Source: Sphingopyxis macrogoltabida (GTDB taxonomy: Bacteria; Pseudomonadota; Alphaproteobacteria; Sphingomonadales; Sphingomonadaceae). Taken from it: a stretch of 64,000 nt of DNA. Positions 53,189-64,000 of this stretch are shown piece by piece. The notes below the pieces were generated by a model. The model did no database searches. It was given only the letters and a program-made list of their open reading frames with translations, and was not told the DNA's origin. The stretch is from the NCBI GenBank assembly GCA_003241685.1, contig QFPJ01000006.1:1-64000 (forward strand), in the 5' to 3' direction. The position numbers and the translations under genes were made by a program. The first letter of the stretch is position 1. Every line of letters begins with the position of its first letter.

Positions 53189-53805
53189 GCCGTTTCCTTA
53201 TCCGGGTCAAGCTGGCGCATCAAATGGGCGAGGGCGCCGTGTCCGCTTGCCTCGACCCCCGCCGCGACACGCTCGCGTTCGTCGGCCGGCTTGTTCTGCG
53301 ACAGCTTGATCGTCGGCCGCCAGGCGGCGATCCGCATTTCGAAACCTATAATCGCGCCGGTCATCCGGCCGAACAGCGCCGGGTTCATCTTGCCGCGCGT
53401 CCAGGGCGGGTCCGCGCCGATGCGCGCCTCGTGCAGCGCCGACAGTGCATCGAGCTGGGCGACCAGTTCGGCATCGTCGAGCTTGCGGACCGCGCCCTCC
53501 ATCTCGACCGCGATATAATTCCATGTCCCGACCTGATCGGGGGCGGCATACCAGCCGGGACTGACATAGGCGTCGGGGCCCTGCACCACCGCCAGCGCCG
53601 CCGTTCCCGCCAGGTGGCGCGTCAATCCGTTGCCGCGCGACAGATGGAATTGCAGCATCGTTGCGTCATCGTTCAGCACCACGGGGGCGTGCGCGACCCG
53701 CAGGCCGTCGGGCGTTGCGGCAAAAATCGCGGCAAAGCCGATTTCGCGCACCAGCAACGGGGCCAGATTCGTATCGCGGGCCCGGAATTTCGGATCGGGA
53801 TGCAT
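53185..53805 (-). CDS. FMN-binding PaiB-like protein
   Basis: A 206-residue split-barrel flavin protein of the PaiB family: MHPDPKFRARDTNLAPLLVREIGFA at the start, THVP-like region AHAPVVLN, HLSRGNGLTRHL, a YVSPGWYA and VGTWNYIAVEMEG core, and the C-terminal ERVAAGVEA. In Bacillus PaiB relates to protease and sporulation control; here the role is unknown. Start and stop overlap its neighbours by a few bases, so it is co-transcribed with the RluA-like gene and ATP12. Confidence 0.88.
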   Translation of the reverse strand: MHPDPKFRARDTNLAPLLVREIGFAAIFAATPDGLRVAHAPVVLNDDATMLQFHLSRGNGLTRHLAGTAALAVVQGPDAYVSPGWYAAPDQVGTWNYIAVEMEGAVRKLDDAELVAQLDALSALHEARIGADPPWTRGKMNPALFGRMTGAIIGFEMRIAAWRPTIKLSQNKPADERERVAAGVEASGHGALAHLMRQLDPDKETA

Positions 53806-54955
53806 CAGCGCGATTTGCCCGGCGCGGGCTTGCGACCGCCGGGGCGCGGCGCGCCGCGCTTGGCGGCGGGGCCTTTCGATTTCGGGGCCGGCTTGGCCTT
53901 GGACGGTGCGTCGGCTCGGCTGCGGCGTTCGCCCCGGCGCGCCTTCCGCACCTGCTTGGCATGGGCCTTGGCCTTGGCCTTCTGCGCCGCCTTGGGCGAC
54001 GGGCGCGGCGCCTCTTCGGCCAGGGCTTCGGCGATCAGCGGGTCGAAACCCAGCGCGTCGAGGCTGGCGGCGAAATGGTCGGGCGGCGGTGCCGATATGT
54101 CGATCGCCCCGCCGTCGGGATGGTCGATCCGCAGGCGGCGGCTGTGCAGGTGCAGCTTGCGGCTGATCGTCCCGGTCAGAAAGGCGCCCTTGCCGCCATA
54201 TTTTCCGTCGCCGACGATCGGATGGCCGATCGCCGCCATATGCACGCGCAACTGGTGGGTGCGGCCGGTCAGCGGCTGCAGTTCGACCCAGGACGCGCTG
54301 TTCCCCGCGCGCTCGACGATGCGGTAGCGCGTCTTCGAGGGCAGACCCTTGTCGTCAACATGCATTTTTTCCCCACCCGACCCCGGCTGTTTCGCCAGCG
54401 GCAGGTCGATCTCCCCCTGCGCGATGTCGGGGACACCGACGACGATCGCCCAATAGGTCTTGCGTGCGCTGCGGTTCGAGCGGCGCGCGCCGTCCGGGCG
54501 ACCAGCAGCGCGCCCGATGTATCCTTGTCGAGCCGATGCACCAGCTTTGGCCGCACCGGGGCATCACCCTGCAACGCGCCGAGCAGACCGTCGACATGGC
54601 TGTCGGTTTTCGTGCCGCCCTGCGTTGCGAGGCCCGGCGGCTTGTCGAGCACCAGCGCGCTTGCATCGCGGTGGATCACCATCGATTCGGCAAGCGCGAT
54701 GTCGGCGGGCGACAATGGCTTGTCCTTGCGCGCCCGCGGTTCGGCCGGGGCGGCAGGCGGCACGGGCATGGCGATGGTCTGACCCGCTTCGATCCGGTCG
54801 GAGACGTCGGCCTTGCGCCCGTCGATCGTCAGTTCGCCCGACCGCGCCCAACGCGCGATCAACGCGTGCGGCGTCCCGGGTCGGTGCCGCTTGAACCAGC
54901 GGTCCAGGCGGATGCCGTCATCTTCTTCGGCGACGATGGCGCTATCGGCCGTCAT
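53805..54955 (-). pseudogene. RluA-family pseudouridine synthase, frameshifted
   Basis: One gene in two frames. The upstream frame starts at the ATG at 54955 and carries an S4 RNA-binding domain (about 14-60) and the catalytic HRLDKDTSG (Asp143), then runs out of homology after LVARTARAA. The homology resumes in another frame at ARKTYWAIVVG, then ELQPLTGRTHQLRVHM, IVGDGKYGG, and a long basic C-terminal tail. About seven residues (the usual FFSK-type segment) are missing at the join near 54475-54490, implying a small deletion that is not a multiple of three. Either the gene is inactivated or the sequence has an assembly error; the flanking operon is intact. Confidence 0.85.
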
Positions 54956-55329
54956 GCCGGCACCTGTCGTGTCAGATAGAGCGCCGCCCCGCACATCAAA
55001 ATCGCTCCGATAACCGATGAGCAGACATAAGCGGCCGCCTGAATCACCGCGCCGCGATCGAACAAGGCCCAGAACTCCAGACTGAAGGCCGAAAAAGTGG
55101 TGAAACCGCCCAGAACGCCGACCCCCAGAAAAAGTCGCATTTGCTCACCGCCCCCGCTCCGCGCCAGCCAGCCGATCAGCAGCCCCATCAGCAAGCTGCC
55201 GAGGAGGTTGACCGACAGCGTCCACCACGGAAAGCCGGGGCCCAGGCGGGCCAGCATCGCGCCGCCGACCAGGTGCCGGGCACCGGCCCCGAGCGCGCCG
55301 CCGATCATCACGGGGAAAAGCTCCTTCAT
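54952..55329 (-). CDS. crcB: Fluoride exporter CrcB/Fluc
   Basis: A 125-residue four-helix dual-topology fluoride channel. GGALGAGARHLVGG, the Asn in VNLLGSLLMGLL and the phenylalanine-rich GGFTTFSAFSLE are family signatures. It overlaps the RluA-like gene by four bases and follows the nuclease gene by 44 bp. I see no fluoride riboswitch in that short gap. Confidence 0.95.
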   Translation of the reverse strand: MKELFPVMIGGALGAGARHLVGGAMLARLGPGFPWWTLSVNLLGSLLMGLLIGWLARSGGGEQMRLFLGVGVLGGFTTFSAFSLEFWALFDRGAVIQAAAYVCSSVIGAILMCGAALYLTRQVPA

Positions 55330-55373
55330 CCGCCCGCTCCTAGCCGCAAAATGCTTGGCCGCCTAGCGCGCGA

Positions 55374-55949
55374 TCAGGCGTCGGGCGCGATGGCCGTATC
55401 GGATGCGCGCTCATGGACGACACGCCATTCGGCGGGCGGCGTGAAATCGCCCTGCCAGATGCCGCGACGCGCCGCGCGCGCTTCGGCTTGCTCCATCAGA
55501 TAGTCGTCCCCGCTGGCCACTGCGAAGCCGCGCCGCACCATTTCGGCATTGAGGTCGACCCCTTCGGGTGCCAGCGCGCTGCGACAGGTCGCGAGCGTCC
55601 GGCCATAGCGATCCTTGGCACCCAGATCGCAGCGCAGGGGTCCGCGTCCCGAAAGGCGTTCCAACGTTCCGCGAGCCTCGCGTCCGCACGCCCAGCGCCT
55701 CTCATCGCGGGGTTCGCCACAGTCCTGGCGATATTCGACGGCATCGATCCCGCGAAGTCGAATGTCCAGCACTGCCCCGTCGTGGCGGATTTTCAGGCTG
55801 TCGCCGTCAATGACATGGATCAGGGAAACGTCGGACAGCGACGCGGGCAAGGCCGTCCATGCCCCGATCATCAGGACGACGAGCAGAAGCAGCGCGCCGG
55901 CACGACGAAGCCGGCGGCGCCAGCGTAACCGGAAAGGGGCGGGCAACAT
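55374..55949 (-). CDS. Thermonuclease (SNase-like) family protein
   Basis: A 191-residue staphylococcal-nuclease-fold protein with an N-terminal basic stretch and membrane helix (AGALLLLVVLMIGAWTALP), so anchored or exported. The nuclease motif reads IDGDSLKI, RLRGIDAVEY, KDRYGRTLATC, giving the Asp/Arg/Glu/Arg set partly conserved. The ATG at 55949 is used; longer frames are unrelated. It lies upstream of crcB on the same strand. Confidence 0.85.
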   Translation of the reverse strand: MLPAPFRLRWRRRLRRAGALLLLVVLMIGAWTALPASLSDVSLIHVIDGDSLKIRHDGAVLDIRLRGIDAVEYRQDCGEPRDERRWACGREARGTLERLSGRGPLRCDLGAKDRYGRTLATCRSALAPEGVDLNAEMVRRGFAVASGDDYLMEQAEARAARRGIWQGDFTPPAEWRVVHERASDTAIAPDA

Positions 55950-56177
55950 CCGCAAGGCGACTGAAACGGACGGACCCTTTTGGCAAGGTGAAAGAAGGGT
56001 TGACGATGAGAACAAATCATGTCCAAAATGGATATTATCCTTCAGGAGCAAGACGGGTGTTTCGGCCGCCGTTGGAATCTTCGGTCCGTTTTCGCGGCAT
56101 AACAGAACGAACAAACAGTGAATATGGCCGATTCGAGGGCATGAAGGCTCCGGGGTGGACAGAAAAGGGGACAGACG

Positions 56178-57179
56178 ATGACGGTATCGGTGCTTCAGCC
56201 GGACATGCTAAGGCACGAGAGGCCTTTAGCGGGCCGGCATGAGCCGGGGGAGGCTTCGCCGTATGGCCGGACAGTCTCGATATTGTTCGTCGGCGCCGCC
56301 GACGCGGCACTGTTCGCCCTTCCGGACGGCTTTCGCCTGATTGGATGCGTGGCGCCCGAACAGGCGGCCGATCATGTGCGGGCAATGATGCAGTTGGACA
56401 TCCTGTGGCTCGCGGATGCCGGCATGATGGCGGCGAGCGGTCTCGATGATCTATGTGCGGCGGCGGTGGAGCGCGGGTGCGGGTTCGTCTGCGAGGCGCC
56501 GATGAATGCGATCGACCGGCTGATGGCGGCGATCCCGGCGATGTTGATGCCGCAATTCCTGGTCGATGCCGATCCGGTGGACCGGCTGGTCGCCCTGGCG
56601 GCGGCTCGGCCGGACAGACGGTTTTCCGTCCAGGACGTTACAAGGGACGAGGCGATGGAGCGGATCGACCGGCTTCAGGATGAAGTGGCGCGGATCGGCC
56701 GGTTGCTCGCGGAACTTTCGAATGCGCCTGCGGCCGGCTTTGCGCAGTCGATGCCGCAGTATGGCGATTATTCCGCGCAGGTGCGCGCGCCGACGCGGGA
56801 TTTTACGGTCATGCCGCGCAGTTTCGTCCCGGAGGAGCGCGCGATCGACCGGCAGCGCGCCAAGGCGGTGCGGCGATTGCTGCGCCAGCGCCGGATACGC
56901 GAGCAATATTTCCCCGCCGATCTGTTCGCCGATCCGGCCTGGGACATGCTGCTCGACCTCTATGCCGCGCGGCTCGAACGGCAGCCGGTTTCGGTGTCCA
57001 GCCTGTGCATCGCCGCCGCGGTGCCGGCAACCACGGCGCTGCGCTGGATCAAGACCATGACCGATTCGGGCCTGTTTCTGCGCGAAGCCGACCCCGATGA
57101 CGGCCGCCGCATCTTTATCGCCCTGTCCGACGGCGCATTCGATGCGATGGCGCGCTATTTCGAAGCCTTGGAGGAATAG
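56178..57179 (+). CDS. Winged-helix regulator with N-terminal receiver-like domain
   Basis: A 333-residue protein. The N-terminal half (about 30-145) looks like a receiver without the usual phospho-Asp chemistry, then a short coiled coil (about 155-180; AMERIDRLQDEVARIGRLLAEL). The C-terminal MarR-like winged helix (PAWDMLLDLYAARLERQPVSVSSLCIAAAVPATTALRWIKTM, DPDDGRRIFIALSD) should bind DNA. AAGGGGA precedes the ATG. It is alone, next to tRNA-Val. The 228-bp gap before it has no gene. The family is found in sphingomonads; its target is unknown. Confidence 0.75.
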   Translation: MTVSVLQPDMLRHERPLAGRHEPGEASPYGRTVSILFVGAADAALFALPDGFRLIGCVAPEQAADHVRAMMQLDILWLADAGMMAASGLDDLCAAAVERGCGFVCEAPMNAIDRLMAAIPAMLMPQFLVDADPVDRLVALAAARPDRRFSVQDVTRDEAMERIDRLQDEVARIGRLLAELSNAPAAGFAQSMPQYGDYSAQVRAPTRDFTVMPRSFVPEERAIDRQRAKAVRRLLRQRRIREQYFPADLFADPAWDMLLDLYAARLERQPVSVSSLCIAAAVPATTALRWIKTMTDSGLFLREADPDDGRRIFIALSDGAFDAMARYFEALEE

Positions 57180-57231
57180 CGCCCGGCTTGCCAGCTTCGC
57201 GAAGCTGTGGCAGGGGCGCGCTTCCCGGATG

Positions 57232-57307
57232 GGGCGCTTAGCTCAGTTGGTAGAGCATCTCGTTTACACCGAGAGGGTCGGCGGTTCGAGCCCGTCAGCG
57301 CCCACCA
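57232..57307 (+). tRNA. tRNA-Val (anticodon TAC)
   Basis: A 76-nt cloverleaf. The acceptor stem GGGCGCT pairs with AGCGCCC, the D arm is GCTC-AGTTGGTA-GAGC, the anticodon stem TCTCG/CGAGA frames the loop TTTACAC with anticodon TAC, and the T arm has GGTTCGAGCC. CCA is encoded. It reads GUA and GUG valine codons. No integrase or att repeat is associated with it. Confidence 0.97.
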
Positions 57308-57353
57308 ATTTTGGCAACGGGCCGAGCCAGCCCCTATGCCGGCCGTCCGCGGA

Positions 57354-57626
57354 TCAACCGCCTGGTCCCGCACGTGGCGGCGCTCGATTTATGCTCCACA
57401 GCGTGAAGAGCCCGACCGCCACCCAGATCACATTCAATGCCGCATTGGGCAGCGCGCCGTGATAGCCCGAGTTGAGGATGAAACCCGTCGCCCCGGCAAC
57501 ATTCATGGCCTGATAGGGCAGGCTGCGGGCCGCAAGCTTGCCGAACGACAAAAGGATATAGGCGAGCAGGATCAGCCCTGCGCCGGTCCAGCCAATGATC
57601 TCGATCAGGATTTCGGCAGGGGTCAT
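57354..57626 (-). CDS. Small CBU_0592-type membrane protein
   Basis: A 90-residue protein with three hydrophobic segments (about 6-25, 40-56, 62-78), starting MTPAEILIEIIGWTGAGLIL and containing PYQAMNVAGATGFI and NVIWVAVGLF. This matches the family of small CBU_0592-like membrane proteins, of unknown function. It lies 21 bp from the next gene upstream, same strand. Confidence 0.75.
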   Translation of the reverse strand: MTPAEILIEIIGWTGAGLILLAYILLSFGKLAARSLPYQAMNVAGATGFILNSGYHGALPNAALNVIWVAVGLFTLWSINRAPPRAGPGG

Positions 57627-57647
57627 CGCGAATCCGGTTGCGTGGGA

Positions 57648-57968
57648 TCAGGGCAGGTCGCGTTCCAGCGCCTCGACGGCATCCTTCGCTTCACGCAGGC
57701 CGATGTTCCGCTGATCGCGCAGGCGCTTGATCGCCTCGATCTTGCGGCCCTGACGCACGAGGGTGAGGATTTCCGCATCGTCGATCGGCGGCGCATCGCT
57801 CCGGTCGTCCAGGCCGGGCCTGCCTTGTGGCGCGGCGGGCGCCGATGTGCCCAGCCGCGGGGGCGGCGCGGTCAGGTCGCGGCGATGATCGCCGCGCCCC
57901 CGCCTGAACAGCATCGCGATGACCAGACCGATGCCGATGCCGATCAGGAGGAGGAGGATCTTGCTCAC
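57648..57968 (-). CDS. Membrane-anchored protein with a ribosomal L7/L12-like C-terminal domain
   Basis: A 106-residue protein: an N-terminal membrane helix (ILLLLIGIGIGLVIAMLF), a Pro-rich linker (TAPPPRLGTSAPAAPQG) and a C-terminal helical domain (about 65-104) with DAEILTLVRQGRKIEAIKRLRDQ then GLREAKDAVEALE, the motif pair of the bL12 C-terminal domain. The true L7/L12 has no membrane anchor, so this is a separate family. It may tether a translation-related factor at the membrane; this is inferred. Confidence 0.75.
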   Translation of the reverse strand: MSKILLLLIGIGIGLVIAMLFRRGRGDHRRDLTAPPPRLGTSAPAAPQGRPGLDDRSDAPPIDDAEILTLVRQGRKIEAIKRLRDQRNIGLREAKDAVEALERDLP

Positions 57969-57996
57969 GCTGGCACCTCCCCCTCCGGTATCGCGA

Positions 57997-60669
<2,673 letters not shown>

Positions 60670-60926
60670 AGGATTGCAGTCCCCATGTTGGCGCGGCGGG
60701 GAATGACGGCCGGTGCCCGATCGGGAGAGCGGGGCCACGCGGAGTCGCACGCGCAGGTTTATGTTGGCGCCGCCTTACGCCGGGCCCAAGGAAATGCAAG
60801 GGGGTGGGGGAGGTTGGTTCACGCAAAGGCGCGGCTGTGCAGAGGAAAGCCGCAGCCTATGTTCGCTTTGCCACCCCGGATTCGGTCCCGGTTTACGCCG
60901 GTATGACGACAGTCGGCATGAGCTTC

Positions 60927-61145
60927 CGGGAGGATGGCGCCGCGCACCGGATGATTCCAGCGCAGCAGCGCCTCGTAACCGACGACCGAGGCGAAGGCGG
61001 CGGCGGCGAGCGGCTGGAATTCCAGATAAAGTTCGCCGCGTGCCACGGCATGGCGCGGATCATGTTCCATCGCGCGCCGGTCGCGCGCGAAATCGCCCAT
61101 TTCCTGATCGAAGAAAGCGCCGGTGTCGGCGTCCTTCCTATGGTC
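60927..61145 (-). pseudogene. Remnant of an EAL (c-di-GMP phosphodiesterase) domain
   Basis: About 73 residues in one frame resemble the end of a GGDEF domain and the start of an EAL domain: TGAFFDQEMGDFARDRRAME, then GELYLEFQPL and GYEALLRWNHPVRGAILP. Homology stops there; the rest of the EAL barrel and its catalytic residues are absent. It abuts the stop of the diguanylate cyclase gene but in a different frame, so a deleted GGDEF-EAL gene may have lain here. The rest of the acnA-side gap (60670-60926) holds no gene. Confidence 0.7.
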
Positions 61146-62319
61146 AGCCGGCGGCCCACAAAGGCGCGGCCGCGGTATAGGCGCGCACATTGTCACGACC
61201 TCCACGTTTCGCTTCATAGAGCGCCTGATCCGCCTGCCGCATCAACTGCGAAAGCCCGGTGCCGGGGGTGCTGATCGCCAGACCGATACTGACGGTTGGC
61301 GCCAGCGCCGGGGGAATACGCCCGTCGCACGCCGGCGCCAGACCCGTCCGGACAACCTCGGCGATGCGGCGGGCGGCGTCGATCTTCGTGCCGGGCAGCA
61401 GCAGCGCGAACTCCTCGCCGCCGATGCGCCCCGCGACGGCCCCGGCGGGGCTTTCGCGCCGGACCAGTTCGCCGAAGGCGGCGATGATCGCGTCGCCCAC
61501 CGCATGGCCATGCCGGTCGTTGACGCCCTTGAAATGATCGAGGTCGGCAATCATCAGCGAGGCGGACCGATTGGCGCCGTCGCTGCGTCGCAGCGCGGCG
61601 GTCGCGGCCGCTTCGAACCCGCGACGGTTGAGCAGGCCCGACAAGGGATCGGCGCGCGCTTCGGCGCGCAGTTCGGCGATGATGTCGATCGCGACCGCGA
61701 CCATCAGGCTGATCGCCGCGACGACCGACACCATGGCCTGACTGAATTGCACCGTGGTCCAGTAGATCGACTGCTGAAACCCGTCATAGGTCGCGTAGCC
61801 GTCGCTGAGCGTCAGGATCAGGATCGGGCGGACGATCAGGTTCGCGGCGGAGAACAGCGCGACGAGAAAAAGTACCTTGTCGATCAAATGGGGCTTGTCG
61901 AGCGGCCACAACGCCCGGACGATCATCAGCGCGATGATGCCCGCGCCGATGCTGATCGCATAGATGCGGCCCGGAATGCTCGGCCGGGCGATCAGGAACC
62001 AGGTGAAGACGATGGTCGAGACCAGCATCGTCGCGGCGATCGCGCGCCACGGCACGGCCAATCCATAGCGCCGGATGATCGCGGCGGCGAACAGCGCGCC
62101 AGTCAACAGAAAGCCGATGTTCGCGGGCAGCCGCTGAAGCTGCATCGGCAGCGTCGGCGCGACATCCTGAATCAGAAAGGCGATCGCAGTCGCGACATAG
62201 GCACCAGCGGCATAGGCGATATAGCGTTCGCGCCGATGCAGCCAGAGCAGGAAAAAGACCGTGGCGAACGACAGGCCAATTGCCGGATTGAGCAACGAGA
62301 TAAACAACTGACCCGTCAC
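61144..62319 (-). CDS. Membrane diguanylate cyclase (GGDEF)
   Basis: A 391-residue protein with six hydrophobic helices in the first 215 residues (a MASE-like sensor) and a C-terminal GGDEF domain: DPLSGLLNRRGFE, IADLDHFKGVNDRHGHAVGD and the active-site GGEEF in GRIGGEEFALLL. The inhibitory RxxD site is not evident, so product inhibition may be absent. It should make c-di-GMP. I use the GTG at 62319 with GGTGGAG upstream; another GTG 12 bases earlier is possible. Confidence 0.9.
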   Translation of the reverse strand: MTGQLFISLLNPAIGLSFATVFFLLWLHRRERYIAYAAGAYVATAIAFLIQDVAPTLPMQLQRLPANIGFLLTGALFAAAIIRRYGLAVPWRAIAATMLVSTIVFTWFLIARPSIPGRIYAISIGAGIIALMIVRALWPLDKPHLIDKVLFLVALFSAANLIVRPILILTLSDGYATYDGFQQSIYWTTVQFSQAMVSVVAAISLMVAVAIDIIAELRAEARADPLSGLLNRRGFEAAATAALRRSDGANRSASLMIADLDHFKGVNDRHGHAVGDAIIAAFGELVRRESPAGAVAGRIGGEEFALLLPGTKIDAARRIAEVVRTGLAPACDGRIPPALAPTVSIGLAISTPGTGLSQLMRQADQALYEAKRGGRDNVRAYTAAAPLWAAG

Positions 62320-62438
62320 CGCAGGCTCCACCGGAAATCGCGACCGGGACAGGCGCGGCTATCGACGATAGCCTTCTGAGCCCGGATTATGAAAGAAAGA
62401 CAGTATGTAACGGTAAGGCGCCTGTCTTTTCTTGCCCT

Positions 62439-63449
62439 TCATGCCGATCCGCGGAGGATCAATTGCACCGGAATGCGCGTCCCGCTGCGGCTGTAGCCGG
62501 CATCTTCCAGCGCCATCGCGACAAGCGCCTCGCCCGCGGCATCGAGGTCGGGCTCCAGCGTCGTCAGCGCGGGATCGGCCAGCGTCCCGGCGCGGATACC
62601 GTCAAAGCCGATCAGCGCGACATCGTCCGGCACGCGCCGCCCGGCGTCCTTCAGCCCCTGCAGCACGCCCAGCGCCAGCATGTCGCTCGCCGCGAAAATG
62701 GCGTCGACATCGGGGTGGGCGGCAAGCAGGTCGCGCGCCGCCGCGACACCCTGGGCATGACGATCGGCGGCGGCAGGTGGCTCGACGACGACCGGGGCGA
62801 TGCCGTGCGCGGCGAGGGCCGCGGCAAAGCCGTCGCGGCGTTCGTCGAACTGGCGTTGCGGCGAGCGGAAGGGGCCGATGAAGACCGGGCGGCTGCGGCC
62901 CGCCGCCACCAGATGTTCCGCCGCGATCCGTCCGCCCACCTCATTGTCGCTGCGCATCCAGTGGAACGCGCCGCCGGGGCTGCCCCAGCAAACGAAATCG
63001 AAACCCGCCGTTTGTGCCTTCGCGAAATAATCCCATGCGGCGCGATTGCTGGTCGTGCCGATGACGATCATCGCATCGGCCAGGCCCGATGCCACGAAAT
63101 CGGCGCGGAAATTCGCTTCGCTTTCCTGAAACGACACCAGCAGGTTGAAGCCGCGCGCCGATGTCGCGGCGGCGATGCTGCCGAGCAGCGCGAAATAGAA
63201 GGGGTTGATCGCGCTGCGATCTTCGCCGGGGCGGCAGATGGTGACGAGGGCCAGCGTTTCGCTGCTTTTGAGGCGCAGCGACGAGGCATGGCGATCCACG
63301 ACATAGCCCAGGTCGCTGGCGGCGGTGGCGACGCGCGCGCGCGTTTCGGCATTGACGCCGGGACTGCCCCGCAGCGCGCGCGACACGGTCGATTGCGACA
63401 CGCCCGCGCGCTCGGCGACGTCGAACGATGTCGGGCGCAGGGTTTTCAT
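62439..63449 (-). CDS. LacI-family transcriptional regulator
   Basis: A 336-residue LacI regulator. The helix-turn-helix and hinge occupy about 8-60 (TSFDVAERAGVSQSTVSRALRGSPGVNAETRARV); the periplasmic-binding-fold effector domain ends with DVALIGFDGI and TTLEPDLDAAGEALV. It lies just downstream of the DUF2891 gene on the same strand. The effector is probably a sugar, but no sugar gene is in the window. Confidence 0.93.
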   Translation of the reverse strand: MKTLRPTSFDVAERAGVSQSTVSRALRGSPGVNAETRARVATAASDLGYVVDRHASSLRLKSSETLALVTICRPGEDRSAINPFYFALLGSIAAATSARGFNLLVSFQESEANFRADFVASGLADAMIVIGTTSNRAAWDYFAKAQTAGFDFVCWGSPGGAFHWMRSDNEVGGRIAAEHLVAAGRSRPVFIGPFRSPQRQFDERRDGFAAALAAHGIAPVVVEPPAAADRHAQGVAAARDLLAAHPDVDAIFAASDMLALGVLQGLKDAGRRVPDDVALIGFDGIRAGTLADPALTTLEPDLDAAGEALVAMALEDAGYSRSGTRIPVQLILRGSA

Positions 63450-63519
63450 CGGCAGTCCATACTCCGCTTTGCGCCGTCTGTCGCCGCGCCGGCAGGGGTT
63501 GTCAATGCGGGGTGCGTGG

Positions 63520-64000
63520 TCAGAGGCCGTCCAGCGCCAGGAGCGCGAAACTGGCCAGCCAATGTTCGCCCATATAGTCGCCGGTGACGTGCGGCAGCGC
63601 GGCGGCGAGGTGGCACTGCGCCGCCGCTTCGGCGACGGGGCTGACCGGGTGGGCGGGGCCAAGCGCCGAAGCGATGGCGCGCCAGCTCCAGGCGCGGCTG
63701 AGACCCAAGCCGTCGAGATGCGCGATCTTGCCGTCGCTGCGGTCGGAGACGGTCGCGGGGGTAAAGAGCGTCGCGGGTTGCTGCTGTGCGGCGCGGGGGA
63801 GGAAGGCGTCGAACCAGTGGGGGAAATCACGGCCGAGCACCACCGCTATCAGATGCGCCTCGGTGAGCGCGGAGGAGAGAAATTCGTCGCCGCCCGGCTC
63901 CCACGCCGGACAGTCGCGATCCTCGGCAAACCAGTCGCGTGCGCGCGCGTCGATAAGCGTGACGAGGACGGGATCGCGGGTTTCGGCCCAGTGCCGCGTC
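63520..64000 (-). CDS. DUF2891 family protein (partial, cut by window end)
   Basis: The reading frame is open to the window edge and lacks its start. The C-terminal 159 residues show the DUF2891 pattern: WFAEDRDCPAWEPGGDEFLS, SALTEAHLIAVVL, FPHWFDAFLP, GLSRAWSWRAIASAL and the closing VTGDYMGEHWLASFALLAL. Family function is unknown; an (alpha/alpha) toroid is predicted for it. The LacI gene follows after 70 bp, so it may be under that regulator. Confidence 0.85.
   Translation of the reverse strand, partial: TRHWAETRDPVLVTLIDARARDWFAEDRDCPAWEPGGDEFLSSALTEAHLIAVVLGRDFPHWFDAFLPRAAQQQPATLFTPATVSDRSDGKIAHLDGLGLSRAWSWRAIASALGPAHPVSPVAEAAAQCHLAAALPHVTGDYMGEHWLASFALLALDGL

Noticed and set aside
55330..55373. 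A fluoride riboswitch before crcB
   Set aside because: Only 44 bp separate crcB from the upstream gene stop, too short for the conserved pseudoknot, and none of its motifs is seen.
55985..56010. An SOS (LexA) box upstream of the winged-helix regulator (GAGAACAAATCATGTCC)
   Set aside because: Only one GAAC half-site is present; the alphaproteobacterial GAAC-N7-GAAC pattern is not completed.

Overview
The window is high-GC DNA from an alphaproteobacterium, most likely a sphingomonad close to Sphingopyxis. This is inferred from the gene content (alpha-type SspB, ATP12-type chaperone, lnt-metK-trmB order, DUF2585 next to gmk), the codon use and the REP-like intergenic repeats. No 16S rRNA gene is present to confirm it.

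Bases 1 to about 15,000 are accessory DNA. The left edge carries what looks like one end of an IS21-family element. Next comes a minus-strand cassette: an uncharacterised protein with a methylase-like DPDNG motif, a DEAH superfamily 2 helicase and a MORC/MutL-like GHKL ATPase, the last two translationally coupled. A second minus-strand cassette encodes a three-part protein (RecB/Cas4-like nuclease, RNase H-like domain, superfamily 1 helicase), a small protein resembling a bacterial ubiquitin-like domain, and a DUF3892 protein. It diverges from a WYL-domain regulator of the BrxR/CapW type. Two matching GACA-N5-TGTC palindromes lie at the divergent promoter and ahead of a DUF4258 gene, so this block looks like a WYL-controlled defence module. 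Plasmid/ICE-type backbone genes follow (DUF2958, a large ParB-like protein), then a large tyrosine-recombinase-like integrase at the junction with the core genome.

From about 15.4 kb onward the DNA is ordinary chromosome: lnt-metK-trmB and a class A penicillin-binding protein; acyl-CoA dehydrogenase with LysR regulators, a TSUP transporter and a KAS III enzyme; the hisB-hisH-hisA-hisF run; sspB-fumC; gmk; a beta-oxidation group (SDR, thiolase, acyl-CoA dehydrogenase); an M3 peptidase; rpe with heparinase II/III; two acyl-CoA synthetases with a DsbA-fold isomerase and a crotonase; the ATP12 chaperone, a PaiB-like protein, a frameshifted RluA-type pseudouridine synthase and crcB; tRNA-Val; acnA; a diguanylate cyclase beside an EAL-domain remnant; a LacI regulator; and a DUF2891 gene cut by the window end.

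Intergenic spaces in the core hold several REP-like families. These include three copies of a roughly 130-bp compound palindrome between minus-strand lipid and histidine genes. A 185-bp MITE-like element at 36,648 supplies the start codon and first five codons of a thioesterase gene.
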